Below are positions 10,920 through 23,396 of a stretch of 64,000 nucleotides of DNA, in pieces. Positions within the stretch are counted from its first letter, which is position 1; every line of letters starts with the position of its first letter. The position numbers and the translations under genes were made by a program. Below the pieces are notes generated by a model, which saw nothing but the letters and a program-made list of their open reading frames with translations, had not been told where the DNA came from and ran no database searches. This DNA is from Geosiphon pyriformis (lineage: Eukaryota; Glomeromycota; Glomeromycetes; Archaeosporales; Geosiphonaceae): assembly GCA_016748015.1 (NCBI GenBank), contig JAAOMT010000295.1, positions 440,604 to 504,603 on the forward strand, given 5' to 3'.

Positions 10920-11769
10920 TGTTACTTATAGAATATAAGAAATATATTAGTAGATAAATTAACCAATTAAAGATAGATATAGTAAATATAGAATTCCAGA
11001 ATTCCTCTTAGAAAAATTGTAGGATTCTAGGAATTTTAGGATTCTCATATAAGGAATTGCAAGATTTCAGAATTTCAGGATTTCTCTCAAAGAAATTACA
11101 GGATTTCAGAGATTTCAGGATTCCTGGTGTAAAGAATTAAGAAATTAAGAAATCCAATTATGTATATATAGCAATAGCATTAGAAGTAGAAAAAACAGAT
11201 CTCTTAGTTTAGATTTAATTTAAGCAATCTTTCAAATCACAAACATCAATAAATAATTATTTGCTATCTTAATCTACTCTTCATTATCAACACTTTATGT
11301 TGATAGTAGCTGATATTTAACTACACTAGAACAATAGTTTTTGATCACAGCTATTGACAGAATATTAACATTTATTGTCTTGGCTTATTTTTTTCTTTTT
11401 ATTTTATTTTATTTTATTTTATTTTGTTGTTATTTCTTGTTGTTAACTAATTAATTAAGAACTAAAAACACTGAGTTATTGATGTCAAAAATTGCTTGGT
11501 AAAAGACCCCTATAAGTAAATAGAACACATAAAAAATATGGATTATTTACCAAAGAATTGCCGGCTACCAAGCTAAGAAAAAAATTGATAGAATTGTGAT
11601 TCTGAAAGGCTACTAAAAACAACTATTGAATTTTTGTCCATTATACAAAGAATTCAACCAAAACCTTCAAACCACAACAACCTTCTAATATTACCAACTA
11701 TTTCAAGCTATTAAGTACTAAATTACAGATTTGTTATTTAAATCCAACACCAAATAATTACCTGTAACA
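10920..11769 (+). repeat. Solo LTR related to element B
   Basis: Starts TGTTAC and ends GTAACA. Internal landmarks shared with the LTRs of element B include the TATGTATATATAG box, the TTATGTTGATAG stretch, the GATCACAGCTATTGA stretch and the CCAAATAATTACC end. No primer-binding site follows and no polypurine tract precedes it, so it is a solo LTR left by LTR-LTR recombination. The four bases ACAT flank both ends (10916-10919 and 11770-11773), a likely target-site duplication. Its U3 has repeats built on an AGGATTTCAG/AATTCC theme instead of the GCAATG units of element B. Confidence 0.85.
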
Positions 11770-12329
11770 ACATTAGCACAAGATAACAGAGCATTTCCAT
11801 AGAAGTCTTAAGAAAAAACACAATTGAAAGTATAGAAATACAACAAAATTTTTTTTTTGAAGGTTAACATAGCAAGAGCTACTCATAGCAATTTTGACAA
11901 AACATTATATCAACATAAAAAATTAAATAAAAAAACACTTACCAAAAGAAATTATCTTATACTGTTAGGAGTTAAAGAAAAATTTACCAGACTAACTTTC
12001 AGATTCTTAAATAAAAGAAGTAATAATAATCTATCAAACAGAAATTTAATATAAATTAAAACAATGACAATTGAGACTGATATACTTATTTATACATTAA
12101 AATCATATAATTTCTTGTATTATTATTACTTAATCTAAGACTGTAAAAGTTAAACATAGTATAATTACTAAAATAATAATTCTATAATACCATGAAACTT
12201 AATAGGCTTCTTAAGTAAGTTTGTTTATTTCTTTTTTGAATTTAATCTGTAATTATAATTAGGTTGTTTTAAAATAGTCACAGATAGTTAGTATCTAAAT
12301 ATGCTAATTATTTTAACTAAGCTATAGCT
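11770..12329. other. AT-rich stretch without a recognised gene
   Basis: A 65-codon Lys/Asn-rich ORF (11857-12054) is present but looks like biased composition; no motif recognised. The right end grades into the protease fragment that follows. Confidence 0.5.
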
Positions 12330-12620
12330 CTTAAGTGTTTCAGTTAAACACAATATTGGTCTTAGACAGCCAGTTATTACCAACAAAAGCTTGGTATTAT
12401 ATAACTTCTATGATAAGAATTTTGATAGATGTGATGATGCTATTAACTTCAAAAGAGAAGTTATTGATTTCATCAATAAGAGTTTTGTTGTTTCATTGGC
12501 TGTAATAATTCTGATGCTGGCAGTATAATTAACTTGGTAATCTAATTGGTCTATGAGTTGTTGTGTAATAATGCTGTTTGTTGACCTGTTATTAAGAATT
12601 AATTTGATAGATTGGCAAAA
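12330..12620 (-). pseudogene. Gypsy protease fragment, inverted
   Basis: Minus-strand reading gives LILNNRSTNSIITQQLIDQL followed by IITANET and INNFSFEVN, clearly the protease region of elements A and B. The active-site Asp-Ser is Asn-Asn here. The fragment abuts, in opposite orientation, the integrase end of element C, so the junction near 12620-12625 is an inversion or a nested fragment. Confidence 0.75.
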
Positions 12621-13708
12621 AACAACTAATAATATACAAAAGTTACAAGCAAAACAAAAAAAATAACATAACAATCAGTTATTAAATAAACCAGTCAAAT
12701 TCAAAATTGAAGACAAAATACTTTTACATTATACCAAAGTAAAAAAACAATGAAGTGGAAAATTTAATCCCAAATAAAATAGTCTATTTTACATTGAAAA
12801 ATTCTGGAAAATAGAGTATACAAATTAAGATAGAACAATAAAATCTTAGCCAAAGTAGTACATAGTAATTAATTATAATTATATTACAATATAGTATTAT
12901 TATCTACTAGTAATATTCTATAATTGGAAATACAATAAATACAAATCAAACCAAATAAGATTTTATAAGATCTAGAACCAATCATAATCATTAAAACAAA
13001 CACATTAAATTGATTAACCAAAACAGTATATAAAAAACTAATACATGTAATAAAAGCAATAACAAAGATAAAAATTATTAACAATATTTACTCACTTGTA
13101 TAACAATTTTTACAACTTATTCAACATTAAAAATCAAGTCTTGAAGTTATTATTAATAAATAAACAATACAATATAAAGACAAAAAAATAATTCAAAAAT
13201 TTCAAAATAAAAAACAATACCTTAAATATCATATTTTTAAAAATCCAATAGACAAAATAATGAGAAAAATGGAAAAAACATTGAAAATTTCAAGAATATT
13301 AATACCAAATAAAGAATTTGTCTTAAAAAATTGGAATCAATAGACATAACAAATTCTTAAGAACTTCTGCTATTATTAATTAAGACAGAAAATAAATATT
13401 CAGAACTTATATACAAATAAGACCAAAAAGATGTTTGATCTAACTATAGTACAACAAATTAAACAAGTTATGAGAAAAAACAATTTATCTACATACACAA
13501 AAGTCATCTACTAATTATAAATAAGATTTTAAAATTAGCTAAAAATATTGCTATATCCAAAAATAAGTACAATAATTATTAATCAACTAAGGAAATTAAC
13601 CAATATCCAATTTAAAGAATTGCAAACCAGAATTACAAAAACAATTCTTAAGAAAGAAGTTTTAAAGCTAATTTAAGAAAGAGATTTAAGAGATTTAGAG
13701 CTTAATAT

Positions 13709-13724
13709 TAAAAAAAGGAAATAA
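13709..13724 (+). other. Polypurine tract of element C
   Basis: AAAAAAAGGAAATAA directly before the LTR, equivalent to the AAAAAAAGGAGATAA of element B. Confidence 0.6.
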
Positions 13725-14533
13725 TGTTACTTATAGAAATTAGGAATTATAATATGTAGATAAAATAGCCAATCAAAAATAGTTATAATAAAAAGAAGAA
13801 TTCCAAAATTTTTCTTAAAAAATTGCAGGATTCCAGAATTCCAGAATTTTTTTTAAAAGAATTAAAAAATTTTAAAAAATCTTATATAACACAAATTATG
13901 TATATATAATAAGAGTATTAGAAGCAAAAAAAACAGATAATTTAATTCAAAACAATAATACTTCTCTTTTCAAAAGATAGTTTTCTATAACTTAAAATGG
14001 AATTATACTTATATTAATAAAACATCTATTATTATTTGAATTTATATTATTATTACTTAATTAAAGAATATTAATTTATTTTATACTATTAACACTCCAT
14101 GTTGATAGAATCCAATACTTAACTATACTGGACCAATAGCTCTTAATCATGGTTATTAACAAGATACTAATTTTTTATTTTCTTTTTATTTTTTTTTATT
14201 TTTTTTTGTTTTCTTTGTGGTTTATTAATTGATTAAAAAAATTAAGCATTAAGTAATTAACATCAAAAATAGCCTAATAAAAGATCCAAAAACAAGAGTA
14301 AAAATTTAAAGATAACTTACCAGAAAAGCATAACTGCCAAAATAAACTGGTTATTACACTGAAAAAAAAATTCACAAAAAAAACCATTAATTGAATTTCT
14401 GTTTATTATACAAAGAACTCAACTAAAATCTTTAAACTTCAAAACTTTTAGAGATTACTATTATTAACAGCTATTGAACATTAAGTTATGGGTTTGTTAT
14501 TTGTTTTAACACCCCAAATAATTACTTGTAATA
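13725..14533 (+). repeat. 3' LTR of element C
   Basis: Starts TGTTACTTATAG and ends TGTAATA (C to T change from TGTAACA). It shares the TATGTATATATAAT box and the tail with the other LTRs of this group. The start matches the solo LTR at 15461-16286 read backwards, more closely than it matches element B. Confidence 0.82.
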
Positions 14534-14559
14534 GTGTTTATTTTTATGGTGCATTTTAT

Positions 14560-16960
14560 AAAAAACCAAAAAAACCTGAAGTTAATAGTAGTATAATTAA
14601 CTTGTCTGCTGGCTTTTTAAGTTTAAAAAATATTGAAAGCTTTAATACTAAATTTGTAGTGTTCTGAAGAAGCAAAGTTGGTAGTATAACAAGTAGTATT
14701 AGTAATCTTTCAGATATAAAAAATAGAAAAAACATAATTGTAAAAAAAACCAGTTATATAGATTTAGATATTTCTATAGACAATAAAAATATGGACAAAA
14801 CTATATTAAAAAAAACTTGTATTCAAATATACATGTTAAATCACTTATTAACAGCATCTTTATTTAAATAATAATAACAATGTTTTAATATTTCTATCTC
14901 TTAAATTTGTTGGTTTTAAATAGTTGCTATTAGTTGGATTACATATTCTGTAAAAACGAAATTTTAATATTGTAAAATCTTTTGTATTAAATATTAAGCT
15001 TTCTGTTATACTTGAGAAAACTTTTAATAATAAGTTGATGGCTGTAAAAAAAAATTTTTATTGTGTAGATAGTTTTAAAAGAGCATCCACTTTCTTAAAA
15101 TTTTCAGAAATTATTAGATTATCTTTTATATTAGAATCAAGTTTAAAAAAGACTAAAAAAAAGGCTATTAGTGAAAAATTTTTAGTTAATAATGATATTA
15201 GAAAGATAAACAGCCATACAGTTTAAGAAGTAATTGTTAAAAAAATTCCAATAGATTTTTTTAAATTAACTGTAAAGTTAGTTTTTTCTAAGTTTGGTAA
15301 AATTATGTCAATTAAGATACAGCTTATTAGTCTTTATTAAAAAATCTTGGTTGAGTTTGAATTATCTAAAAGCATTGGTTTGGTCACATCTAAATAATTG
15401 GTGCTTATAAAAAAAAATTCTGTGCATATGGTATTAACTATTAATAATAAACAAATATAATATTACAAATAATTATTTGGAATGCTAAAACAAATAACAA
15501 ACTCATAATTTGGTGTTTAATAACTGGAAATATTGATAATTTCTGAAGGTTTTTATAAACCAAAGATTTTTGGTTAAGTTTTTTGAATAATAAACAAAGA
15601 TTCAATTAATAGTTTCTTTTGAGAATTTTTTTTTAGCATGATGGTCAGTTTATTTTGGCAGTTATGCCTTTTTAATAAGCTATCCTTAAATTTCTATTCT
15701 TGTTTTCAGGTTTTTTATCAAACTATTCTTGATGTCAAATATTCAGTACTTAATTCTTTTAATTAATTAGTAAACAACAAAAAAATAAAATAAAAATAAA
15801 ATAAAAATAAAAATAAGAAATTAGTATCTTGTTAATAGCTATAATTAAAAGCTATTGGTTAAGTATAATTAAGTATTGAATTCTATTAAAATAAAGTGTT
15901 GATAGTGTAAAATAGATTAATATTTCTTTAATTAAGTAATGATAACATGAATCAAATGATAATTAAATATTTTTATTGATATTAATATAATTCCACTTTA
16001 AGTTATAGAAAACTATCTTTTAAAAAAAGTGGTATAATTGTTTTAAACTCTATTGAATACTTTTTCTGCTTTTAATACTTTCACTATATATACATAATTT
16101 GTGTTATATAAAATTTTTTAAAATTTTTTAATTCTTTTGAAAAGAATTCTGGAATTTTAGAATTCTGCAATTTTTTAAAAAAAATGAAATTTTTTAAGAA
16201 AAATTCTGAAATTCTTCTTTCTACTATGTCTATTTCTGATTGGCTATTTTACCTATTATTATAATTTCTAATTTTTATAAATAACAATAGATAATTAGAA
16301 ATTATTATTGGGTCTTGTTTTATATTTTACCAATTAGAACAAATACTTATAATTTTTCTGATCTTTTGATGTCTTATAATAAGAAAACTTGCTTTATTGG
16401 TTGTAATTTAAGTTTTTATATATGTAACAAATGTGTTGTAGTTTGGTTTGCCAACAAAAAGCCACTGTTAATTCTGCTTCAGTTTTTAAAAATCTAAATT
16501 TGCATTAAACTGGTTTTTTTTGGCCTATTGTATTTAGTATAAACAATTAAGTCATGTTTCTAATATATGTTTAGTAGATAAAAATCTAGGTAGTCACAGT
16601 AAAAGAATAATTAATTTTCTAAATCAGATTTGTTTGGCAAATATATATAAGAAAAAACAAGTGCCAATTGCTTATTAAGTCTTATTTGGTGGAAAGACTT
16701 AGACTTAAATTGCTGGTAGTTCTATTTCTCATGTGGTGTCTTTGGTCTCTTTTGGTACTAGTTCATTTTTGGATGTTAAACTTTTCTTGTTAGTTTTTCT
16801 AAAAGTAAATAATAGGTTTGTCATTCTTAAATGCAATCTTGTTAGCTTTACAGAGCAAATAAACAAGCTGGCTAAGAGATTAGATGTACTTAGATTAATG
16901 GTTTTCCAGTCTAGTTTTAAATATTAATTATTGGTAATTTTTTTATTACAGAATTAAGAG
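14560..16960 (+). pseudogene. LINE ORF1 remnant (old copy)
   Basis: Segments before and after the solo LTR align by eye with ORF1 of the younger LINE: FSEIIR...SLKKTKKKAIS before the insertion, and LPIRTNTYNFSDLLMSYNKK after it (younger copy: LPVRTTAHDLGTLLDGAGGK). The solo LTR sits between the two. The protein would be the RNA-binding ORF1 product. No intact frame remains. Confidence 0.75.
15461..16286 (-). repeat. Solo LTR inserted in the old LINE ORF1
   Basis: Read on the minus strand it starts TGTTATTTATAAAAATTAG and ends TTATTTGTAATA, so both ends carry C/G to T/A changes from the TGTTAC..GTAACA termini. No internal retroelement sequence follows. LINE ORF1 sequence resumes directly on the right. 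Flanks ATAA and ATAG may be a decayed 4-bp duplication. Confidence 0.82.
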
Positions 16961-17019
16961 ACAGATATAGTAATAAATGAAAGTTTAGATGCAGTTACTA
17001 GTAATAAAACTGTTGCAAA

Positions 17020-17960
17020 AACAAAGTCTTTGGTTTAGTTAGTTATTTTAAGATTGAAAAAAAACATAAACAATTTATTAGTTATGACTATATGCTTAAT
17101 AACCAAAATGAACAATATTAGTTTGAGTTTAAACACTCTTTTTTCTCAATGACTAATCTTATATAGAAAATTGCTACATGTAATATTAAAGATATAAACA
17201 ACTTTGTCAAACAAACAGATATTATTTATTAATATAAAGATATGAATAATTTGATTTTTATAATAATTAAAACAAAATTAAAAGAAAAGATCTATTTATA
17301 GATTGTTAACAAATTTAATGATATTTGTGTGTTTATTTCTGATTTAAACTCTGGTTACTTGAATTTTGGTGTTGTAATTATTATAAATATTGCATTGGCA
17401 AAACATATATACAAAGTATTTAAGATTAATGACCAGTTTTTGTCTATTAAACTGTTATTTAAAAATAAACTTTCTGTTTTAATTTTGGAGCTGTATACTG
17501 ATACTGTATTAATAACATGCTTGGCTCAAGCTGAAGAGATTAATTTATTGATTGTGAAAACTGTGAACAAATTTTTTTTTGTAATTTTAGTAGTAATTTC
17601 AATAAGAATGATTCTTACAGATGTGCTAGTTTTAAGAAATGTTTTGATCTAAAATTGGTTAATTCTTTGGTAAAAAGCTTGGTTGCAAAAACTTTAATAT
17701 AGAAGAATTCTAAAAGTGTTGAAAAAACAATTGATTTTATATTTATTTACTTAAATTTAATTAATATAGTAATAGATTATAATATTCTAAATATTAGAGA
17801 GTATTTTGACACTAATTATTAGGCAGTTTCTGTCTTTGTAAGTTTAGATAGTTTACTGAATATGCATTTGAACTCTTTTTATAAGCAGATAAATAGAAAT
17901 TGTTGAAAGTTTGACTTTAAAAATACTAATAATATAAAATAAAACAGATTTAAAAATATT
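17020..17960 (+). pseudogene. LINE endonuclease remnant (old copy)
   Basis: The 107-codon stretch at 17329-17652 (GVVIIINIALAKHIYKVF..., LLFKNKLSVLILELY) matches the apurinic-type endonuclease of the younger LINE (GVAVIMNNSLACHVSKVE..., LLFKNKLLVSVIGLY). The catalytic GDFN region cannot be read intact. Frameshifts on both sides. Confidence 0.75.
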
Positions 17961-18379
17961 ATAATGATTAATACTATAATGTTTTTTAATAAGTATATTG
18001 TATCTAAAAGTTTCTCAAATATAGATATAATGTAAAATGTTATTCATAAAATCATAAGTTTATTAGCCAATGAAGTGTTTAAAAAAAAATAGTTCAAAAA
18101 TTTCAATGATATTTTTACCAAAAATTTTTTTAAGTTTTGTAAATTAAAAGTTTTAGTTTTAAAATTTGTTAAAGTTTTATATATAAAGACCAATAATAAA
18201 TTTGTTTTTTTAATGAAATACTAGATGTCTTTAGACAGTAATAAAGACTTAAGTATTTAAGCTTTGTTAGATTCTAATGCTAATTTTAATTGTATAAGAT
18301 TTATTTTATTTTATATAAGAAAATTTTATTGTGTTTCTAAGCTTGTTGAATTGTTAAAGACTAAAAAATTAAATATTAG

Positions 18380-19366
18380 ATCTGTTATTAACAAGTAAAT
18401 AAATAGTTTTGCTGTCAATAAAAATTACACAATCAGAAATATATTAGAGTATCTATTTTGAAAAGTAGTTTTAAACCACTTAGTTATTAATAATAAATTG
18501 GTTTTGGATCTTAATAAGATCAAATTTAAGATTAATGTAATAATAAAAAGTTGGACAAAAAAGAAACTAATGTTAAATAGTGTTCTTAATATGTAATATT
18601 ATTAATATTTGTTATTGGTTTATGTTAATAATAATGCTTTTTTTGATATTATAGACATTATTGCTTATAATAATATGTTATAGATAGTTAAAAACTTACC
18701 AGATAAAAAGGCCACTAATTTGTCTGATATTACTAATGAACTTTGAAAACATTATAATGATTTTGTTTTTATGATGCTCTTAGATCTTTTGAACTTTTAT
18801 TTGGTATGTAAATCTGTATTTTAATCTTGAAAGAAAATTTGGGTATCAATGATTCTTAAACTTTATAAATGAAAAAAAGTTTTAAAAAATACCAAACCAA
18901 TAGTTCTAATTGAAACTGCTCAAAAAATTCTTTCCAAAATACTTTTAGATAGAATTTCATTGGTCTGTAACAAATTTAATATTCTTTATAATAACAATTT
19001 TTTTGTATTAAAAAGCACTACTATTTAGTCTTTTATTTTTGCAGTAAGCTTAGTAATCGAAAATACATTAGAAAAAAGTCATAAACTTTGACTGGTTTTG
19101 CAGAATATGTAAAAAGTCTATAATTCTGTTAATTAATATTATTTAAAAGATAATTTAATTTAAATAAAAATATGTAATTAATTCATCAGGTTTTTTGGTA
19201 GTATCTACAATAATAAAATTAATCAGATTATAACAAATTATGGATTCACTAATAGATATTAAATACATAATGGTCTGGATCAAAGTAAGATCTTTTTTTT
19301 TCTGCTTTAAAGAATTTTTTATGATCTTTTTTTGTGTAAAGTTAAAAGACATAAAAACTTGTATGG
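18380..19366 (+). pseudogene. LINE reverse transcriptase remnant, 5' part
   Basis: RT-like sequence up to GLDQSKIF..., VKLKDIKTC, where element B interrupts it. The younger copy reads GFDQSEVF..., EVKRHEHLC at this point. The RT continues at 29489. Confidence 0.78.
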
Positions 19367-19432
19367 TGTTACTCATAAAAAAGAAAACAGATATAGAAAA
19401 ATAGTAGACCAATAAGAGAATAGTATTTAGCA

Positions 19433-19625
19433 CATGAGCATATTACTCAGCAATATAGAGCAATGTCAGAAATCATGGCACATTGCTCAGCAATATGGAG
19501 CAATGTCAGAAAACATGGCACATTGCTCAGCAATGTGGAGCAATATTAGAAAATTAGAGCACATCACTCAGCAATGTGAGCATTGCTCAAAAAATCATAG
19601 CATATTGCTCGGAAATGTGAGTGAT
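19433..19625 (+). repeat. U3 tandem repeat of element B
   Basis: About five units of roughly 37 bp built on CACATTGCTCAGCAATATGG followed by AGCAATGTCAGAAA. Each contains the small palindrome TTGCTCAGCAA. It lies upstream of the TATA box, where retroelement enhancers sit. The 3' LTR (about 28690-28860) has one unit fewer. Confidence 0.85.
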
Positions 19626-19642
19626 TTCATAGAACATCAATT

Positions 19643-19654
19643 ATGTATATATAG
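19643..19654 (+). promoter_or_regulatory. Likely TATA box of the element B LTR
   Basis: TATGTATATATAG in the 5' LTR, present at the matching place in every LTR of this group in the window, including strongly decayed ones (10920, 13725 and 39780 copies). It lies upstream of the GATAACAAGTAATAC stretch where the R region may start. Confidence 0.5.
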
Positions 19655-20266
19655 TGGTAGTGTTAGAAGTAGAAAGGGCAGAATTCTTCTGTTAGAAATC
19701 TTAAAATCACAAATATTAAATAAATAAATCATCTATTATCCAAATTCACTTTCTACTATCAACACTTCATGTTGATAACAAGTAATACTTAACCACACTG
19801 GAACAATAGCTCTTGATCATGGCTATTAACAGAATACTAACTTGTTCATTGTCTTGGCTTATTCTTTATTTTTTTTTCTTTTCATTTTTTTTTTCTTTAT
19901 TTTGATTTTGTTGGTTACTAAAACTTGATTGAAGATTAAAATGCTGAGTTATTGATGTCATGGATAGCCTGGTAAAAGACCCAGAAATAAGGGTAGAATT
20001 ATATATATATTATCAGATAGCTTATCAGAAGGAAACAAATGCCAGAATAAATCTGACCACCAAGCTGAGAAAAAAATTAGGAAATGACTTACAAGAAAAC
20101 TGCTAATAACATAAACAAGAAATCTCTGTTTATTATACAAAGGACTCAACTCTAAAACCTTCAAACACTACCAACATATCAGTATTACCAGCCTTATTAA
20201 GATATTGAGCACCAAGTTACAGATTTGTTATTTGATTTGAGACTCCAAATAATCATCTGTAACATT

Positions 20267-20284
20267 TGGTGCTCCCTGTAAAGT
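20267..20284 (+). other. Primer-binding site of element B
   Basis: TGGTGCTCCCTGTAAAG follows the LTR after two T residues. It begins with the same eight bases as element A. Confidence 0.6.
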
Positions 20285-20407
20285 ATAATCCTACAGAGAA
20301 CCAGCACTATCAACAATCATCCAAAAGTGGCAGAATCAGAAATCATAAGGACAAACCATTTAGGATTCACCAAATTCTTATTTCAACAGTACAGTTAACA
20401 ATTAGGA

Positions 20408-22480
20408 TTGAACAATAATCATTTCCCAGCAGAATTAGCCTTCAACTTCTACATCAATAATAAAATCACAGATTGCTTAGAAAGAACAGTTAACATTGAA
20501 TTAGCAAGAAAAAACTTCTATACAGAATTATTTCAACATACCAGCTTACCAAAAAACTACAGTTTTACATCAATTATTAGGGAAATCAATCAAACTATTA
20601 AAAAATATACACAACAACAATTCCCCATCACCTATGCAGATAAAGGCAAAGGAAAATTGCAAACCCCAGCAGTAACACCAAAACAAATCCAACCACCCAA
20701 TTGAAAGAAAACCCAAGTTGAATTACCCACCAATTCATTATATCATTATATGTCTGGAAGTGCCATTAACATCTTATCAACAGACACGTCTACATTAAAC
20801 ACAACATCAACCTTTGGATGCTTCTCATTTCAAAGTAAACAATGAAAAGCAGAGTTATTAGGACCATATGGTGATTACTTTAAAAGATTTAAATTACAAT
20901 CACCAATGCCATCAGGATTTCAATCACCATCACCACAGCCAGATTTTGGAACTGCAAGTTCCTGAGAATTAACAGAATCGGAAGAGGAACAGGAAGAAAA
21001 AGAATCTGAAGATCAAAAATTTACTTACCAAAACCCAATTCCAGAAAACCTGGAAATTGAAACTCCAAATTTTTAAACACAGCACAATTAAAATCCCGAC
21101 ATTAATAATCAACAACACTTACCTCCAGTAATCATAATCAATCCACCTACAGCTCCACTAATTGATAAATGGCAACAACAGCCACTTCAACCACCTCAAC
21201 TATCACAGCAGCTGCTTCCACAGCCACAACAACAACTTCAACAACTAAACTAAGATCCAATGGCCTACACTCCAATAGCAAAACTCAAGAAATTCACTGG
21301 TGAAGAGGACGATGCCCAAGTATGGCTTAACGATGTAGAAAAAGCCATTGTAGCTAATGAATGAAATAACACCAGAGCCATGCAAGCCATCCCATATTTT
21401 CTCTAGGATACTGCTAATTCATGATACCAAAGTCTGGTCAACAAACCCCAAGATTTTAATGCATTCAAAATAGAGTTTTTAAGATACTTTAGCAACAATA
21501 ACAGCATTAAGAGGCTAGTAAACACCTTTACTACCATCAAACAAGGAGAAAATGAAGCAGTCACTACTTACTTAGGACACTTCCACAGGAATTTGTACCA
21601 GATCCAAGTCATCAACCCCAATTATTTCACAGTAGCCCAGATTTTAAATCAGTTTATTCGTGGATTATGCAGTAGCATTCTGCAATGTGTACGTTCAATG
21701 CATTCTATTAATCTGCAAGCAGCCATCACAAATGCCAGAGATTTTGAAGCCACTAAACTCGAAACTAATTATGTCCAAGCTGTTAATCTAGTAATGAATA
21801 GATCATTTGAATTGGATTCCAAACTGAAACAATTTAGTGATTCCATCAATTAGAAATTAGAGGGATACTTAGCTAACAATCGTGTAATTTATCAACCACT
21901 ACAATAATGTAATAATTCTGGAAATGTGAATCATTTTCAGAATTAGTTATGTCTATCATCGTCGACCAATCAACAGTGGCAACAGAAAACACGTGTTTGC
22001 CACTATTGTAATAAACAAAAACACCTACAAATTGATTGCCACCATTGCTTAAATAACCAATGATTGGGAAATCAATATCGAAACCCCAATCACCAGTTTT
22101 CAATTCCGAATAACCCACCAAACTCCGAACTATATCATCAGAATTACTTACTTATGACGCAGCAGACACCTTATTAACAACCAGTATATCAAATGCCAAT
22201 TTATCAACCAATGACACCAGTAATTTATCAGCCACAGCCACAACCCATTTATCAGCTGCAGCCTCAGATAATATATCAGCCCCAACAAATTCAAATACTG
22301 CCACAAAACTTATCTCAAAACAGAACCCAAAGGCTGAGATTGACCCAACAAAGCTGGAGATCATTGATAGTAGTCTATCAACCAATCTCCAGTCCTACAG
22401 CACAACCATCAGGCTCTCAACAATGGAATTTGGGCACCAGGTATGCCTAAAACCCAAATTTTCAGAACTATTTAAGTTTC
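20408..22480 (+). pseudogene. Gag of element B with CCHC zinc knuckle
   Basis: The first frame from 20408 gives about 98 open residues (MNNNHFPAELAFNFYINN...), then a Ser/Pro/Glu-rich linker. The gag core follows (AQVWLNDVEKAI, TYLGHFHRNLYQIQV, LNQFIRGLCSS) and a knuckle CHYCNKQKHLQIDC (21998-22039, CX2CX4HX4C). A Tyr-Gln-Pro repeat region (IYQPQPQ..., 22193-22310) and a linker lead to protease. Five or more TGA or TAG stops lie in the same frame, several at positions where element A or the family has Trp. Confidence 0.86.
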
Positions 22481-22649
22481 TTGATCACCTCAGAAGATGC
22501 CCAATTCAATAACCCGGAAACCAACCAACACTCAATACTTACCAGCAACATTCTGTTAGCTATCATCACCGAAAACGAAACGCTAGACACCATCTTTCCA
22601 TTTGAACTTAAAAAACTGTTAACTACACCATTATTTAGTGGAGACACTC

Positions 22650-22990
22650 TGGAAGAAAAATCCATAACTGCCATATACACTAATGCCAAAGTTGATGATC
22701 ACTCCATCAAACTGATCTTGGACAGTAGATCAGCTGGCAGCATAATTACAAAACAACTCATGGACCAATTAGGTTGTTGAGTTGATCGAGCTGCCAGCAT
22801 ATGTATCATCACAGCTAATGAAGTGACCAAAACTCCAATCAGTAAAATCGATAACTTCCCGATTGAGATCAATGGCATCACAATACCCATTAAAGTCCTT
22901 GTGATAGAAGCCACTCAGTACTAAGTGCTAGTTAGTAATGACTGGCTTACCAAAACAAATGCCATCCTCAATTAGATCACTCAGGAGTTG
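22650..22990 (+). pseudogene. Aspartic protease domain of element B
   Basis: LILDSRSAGSIITKQLMDQL, then CIITANEV, ISKIDNFPIEINGITIPIK and LVSNDWLTK. As in element A, the catalytic loop reads DSR instead of DSG. One TGA and one TAA interrupt the frame. Confidence 0.8.
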
Positions 22991-23396
22991 CAGCTCAGCC
23001 AGAATGGCTAACACACGAGGGTACCAGCAACATGTGGCCATTTCAAACCCAACATTATGCCAGCCCCACTAATTGAGTTCGAGATAGAGGAAAGGAAACC
23101 AACATGGGAAGCATATCAAGTTTTGTGGGCCGATGAAAACCACAACAAGCTGCCACTAATATTATTATGGGATGACAATAGAAAAGGAAAACAAAGAAAA
23201 GAACTTACCTGAGAAACTGATGACCTGATTTAGACCAACAATGATAAAAATGAGCCAACACCAAACTGGGAATGGAAAAAAGAAAACAATAAAGGAAAAA
23301 AAAAGAGAAAGAAGAAAAAACAACAACCACTAACACCACTTCTTCTAACTTCTACACTTACATTACACCACCACAATTCATCTATCATTGACCAAA

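Larger units (their letters stand above)
12625..14533 (+). mobile_element. Truncated Gypsy element C (integrase end, ORF3, 3' LTR)
   Basis: From 12625 the sequence parallels element B from about 27540: the integrase C-terminus, the region before ORF3 and ORF3 remnants to the polypurine tract. The tract is followed by an LTR. Everything 5' of the integrase end is missing. Divergence from element B is high and almost all changes raise A+T. Stops occur throughout. Confidence 0.8.
19367..20264 (+). repeat. 5' LTR of element B (898 bp)
   Basis: Starts TGTTACTCAT and ends CATCTGTAACA; TGTTAC/GTAACA inverted ends. Matches 28622-29488. It is about 31 bp longer than the 3' LTR, mainly because it has one more U3 repeat unit. 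Confidence 0.95.

Noticed and set aside
19433-19625. CRISPR-like or recombination-site array in the LTR
   Set aside because: Units are direct tandem repeats inside an LTR U3 and recur in the other LTR.
22152-22385. Minus ORF over the Tyr-Gln-Pro repeat of element B
   Set aside because: Antisense of the gag repeat region.
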